Shown here one piece after another: positions 6,373 to 6,504 of a stretch of DNA of 6,504 nt (its first letter is position 1; each line of letters starts with the position of its first letter). The stretch covers positions 1 to 6,504 of the forward strand of contig CAMFYM010000074.1 of the NCBI GenBank assembly GCA_946002045.1. Reading direction: 5' to 3'. Made by a program: the position numbers and the translations under genes. Below the pieces are notes generated by a model that was given only the letters and a program-made list of their open reading frames with translations, searched no databases and was not told where the DNA came from. The DNA is from an uncultured Clostridia bacterium (lineage in GTDB: Bacteria; Bacillota; Clostridia; Oscillospirales; Acutalibacteraceae).

Positions 6373-6504
6373 ATGTAGTGTAGAATAACGATTTGCTCTG
6401 TGATTTAGAAAATCTGTAAACACTCATTTCAATACCAAGTGCAAGATAAATACAAAGTGACGATGAGCCACCGGCAGAGAATAGAGGTAATGTAATACCA
6501 ATGC
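6371..6504 (-). CDS. FtsW/RodA/SpoVE family protein (SEDS), C-terminal fragment
   Basis: The reverse strand from the window edge to a TAA at 6371-6373 is open for 43 codons and reads IGITLPLFSAGGSSSL, then a hydrophobic helix (CIYLALGIEM), then a short polar tail ending SLFYTT. This is the C-terminal signature of SEDS peptidoglycan glycosyltransferases, G-(I/V)-x-LP-F-(I/F)-S-x-GGSS before the last membrane helix. These proteins polymerise lipid II in the cytoplasmic membrane together with a class B penicillin-binding protein. Most of the gene lies beyond the window. The fragment cannot decide between FtsW (division), RodA (elongation) and SpoVE (spore cortex). The family's usual SYGGSS is SAGGSS here. 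It converges on cdaR across a shared terminator. Confidence 0.87.
   Translation of the reverse strand, partial: IGITLPLFSAGGSSSLCIYLALGIEMSVYRFSKSQSKSLFYTT

Noticed and set aside
43..6504. CRISPR array, insertion sequence, prophage or defence gene
   Set aside because: No spaced direct repeats, transposase or integrase motifs, or defence-type domains are visible. All genes belong to ordinary transport, sulfur, signalling or cell-wall families.

Overview
The window is low-GC DNA that looks like a Clostridia-type Firmicute, probably a gut or rumen Ruminococcaceae/Oscillospiraceae relative recovered as a draft or metagenomic contig. This rests on A+T-rich coding sequence, AAGGAGG-type ribosome sites, U-tailed hairpin terminators, and a CdaA/CdaR pair beside a SEDS-family gene. 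The exact taxon cannot be read from the sequence. Bases 1-42 are not biological: they are an Illumina Nextera i7 index (TCCTCTAC, the adapter-side form of N712) followed by the Nextera read-2 adapter, which ends in the Tn5 mosaic end. Genomic sequence starts at base 43, so the first gene lacks its upstream region.

Region by region: (1) 43-2577, + strand, a large MFS transporter of the glycoside-pentoside-hexuronide:cation symporter (MelB-like) type. It has an insertion before its last membrane helix and a cytoplasmic, lysine/glutamate-rich, coiled-coil-like tail of about 310 residues. A strong hairpin terminator follows it. (2) 2578-2761, intergenic: the terminator, a 65-bp imperfect palindrome bounded by perfect 10-bp inverted repeats, then a probable promoter. 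(3) 2762-4101, a two-gene unit with a 4-nt overlap: a 72-aa DUF3343-type protein (putative Se/S carrier) and a class V aminotransferase-fold cysteine desulfurase (TIGR01977/EF2568-like). (4) 4129-6329, an extended -10 promoter followed by cdaA (membrane diadenylate cyclase) and cdaR (YbbR-repeat regulator), joined by a TAATG stop/start overlap. (5) A near-perfect bidirectional terminator, then on the minus strand the last 43 codons of an FtsW/RodA/SpoVE (SEDS) gene running off the window.

The genes form separate transcription units. The sulfur pair probably mobilises sulfur (or selenium) from cysteine: the desulfurase forms a persulfide that the small protein's single cysteine may accept. CdaA makes c-di-AMP and CdaR sits in the membrane next to it; in Firmicutes this pair links turgor/potassium control to cell-wall synthesis. 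The usual third gene, glmM, is absent, and the unit ends at a terminator facing a cell-wall glycosyltransferase gene.

I see no convincing new defence, mobile or RNA system. The items most worth a second look are the adapter artefact that creates a false N-terminus, the transporter tail, the intergenic palindrome and the sulfur-carrier pair.
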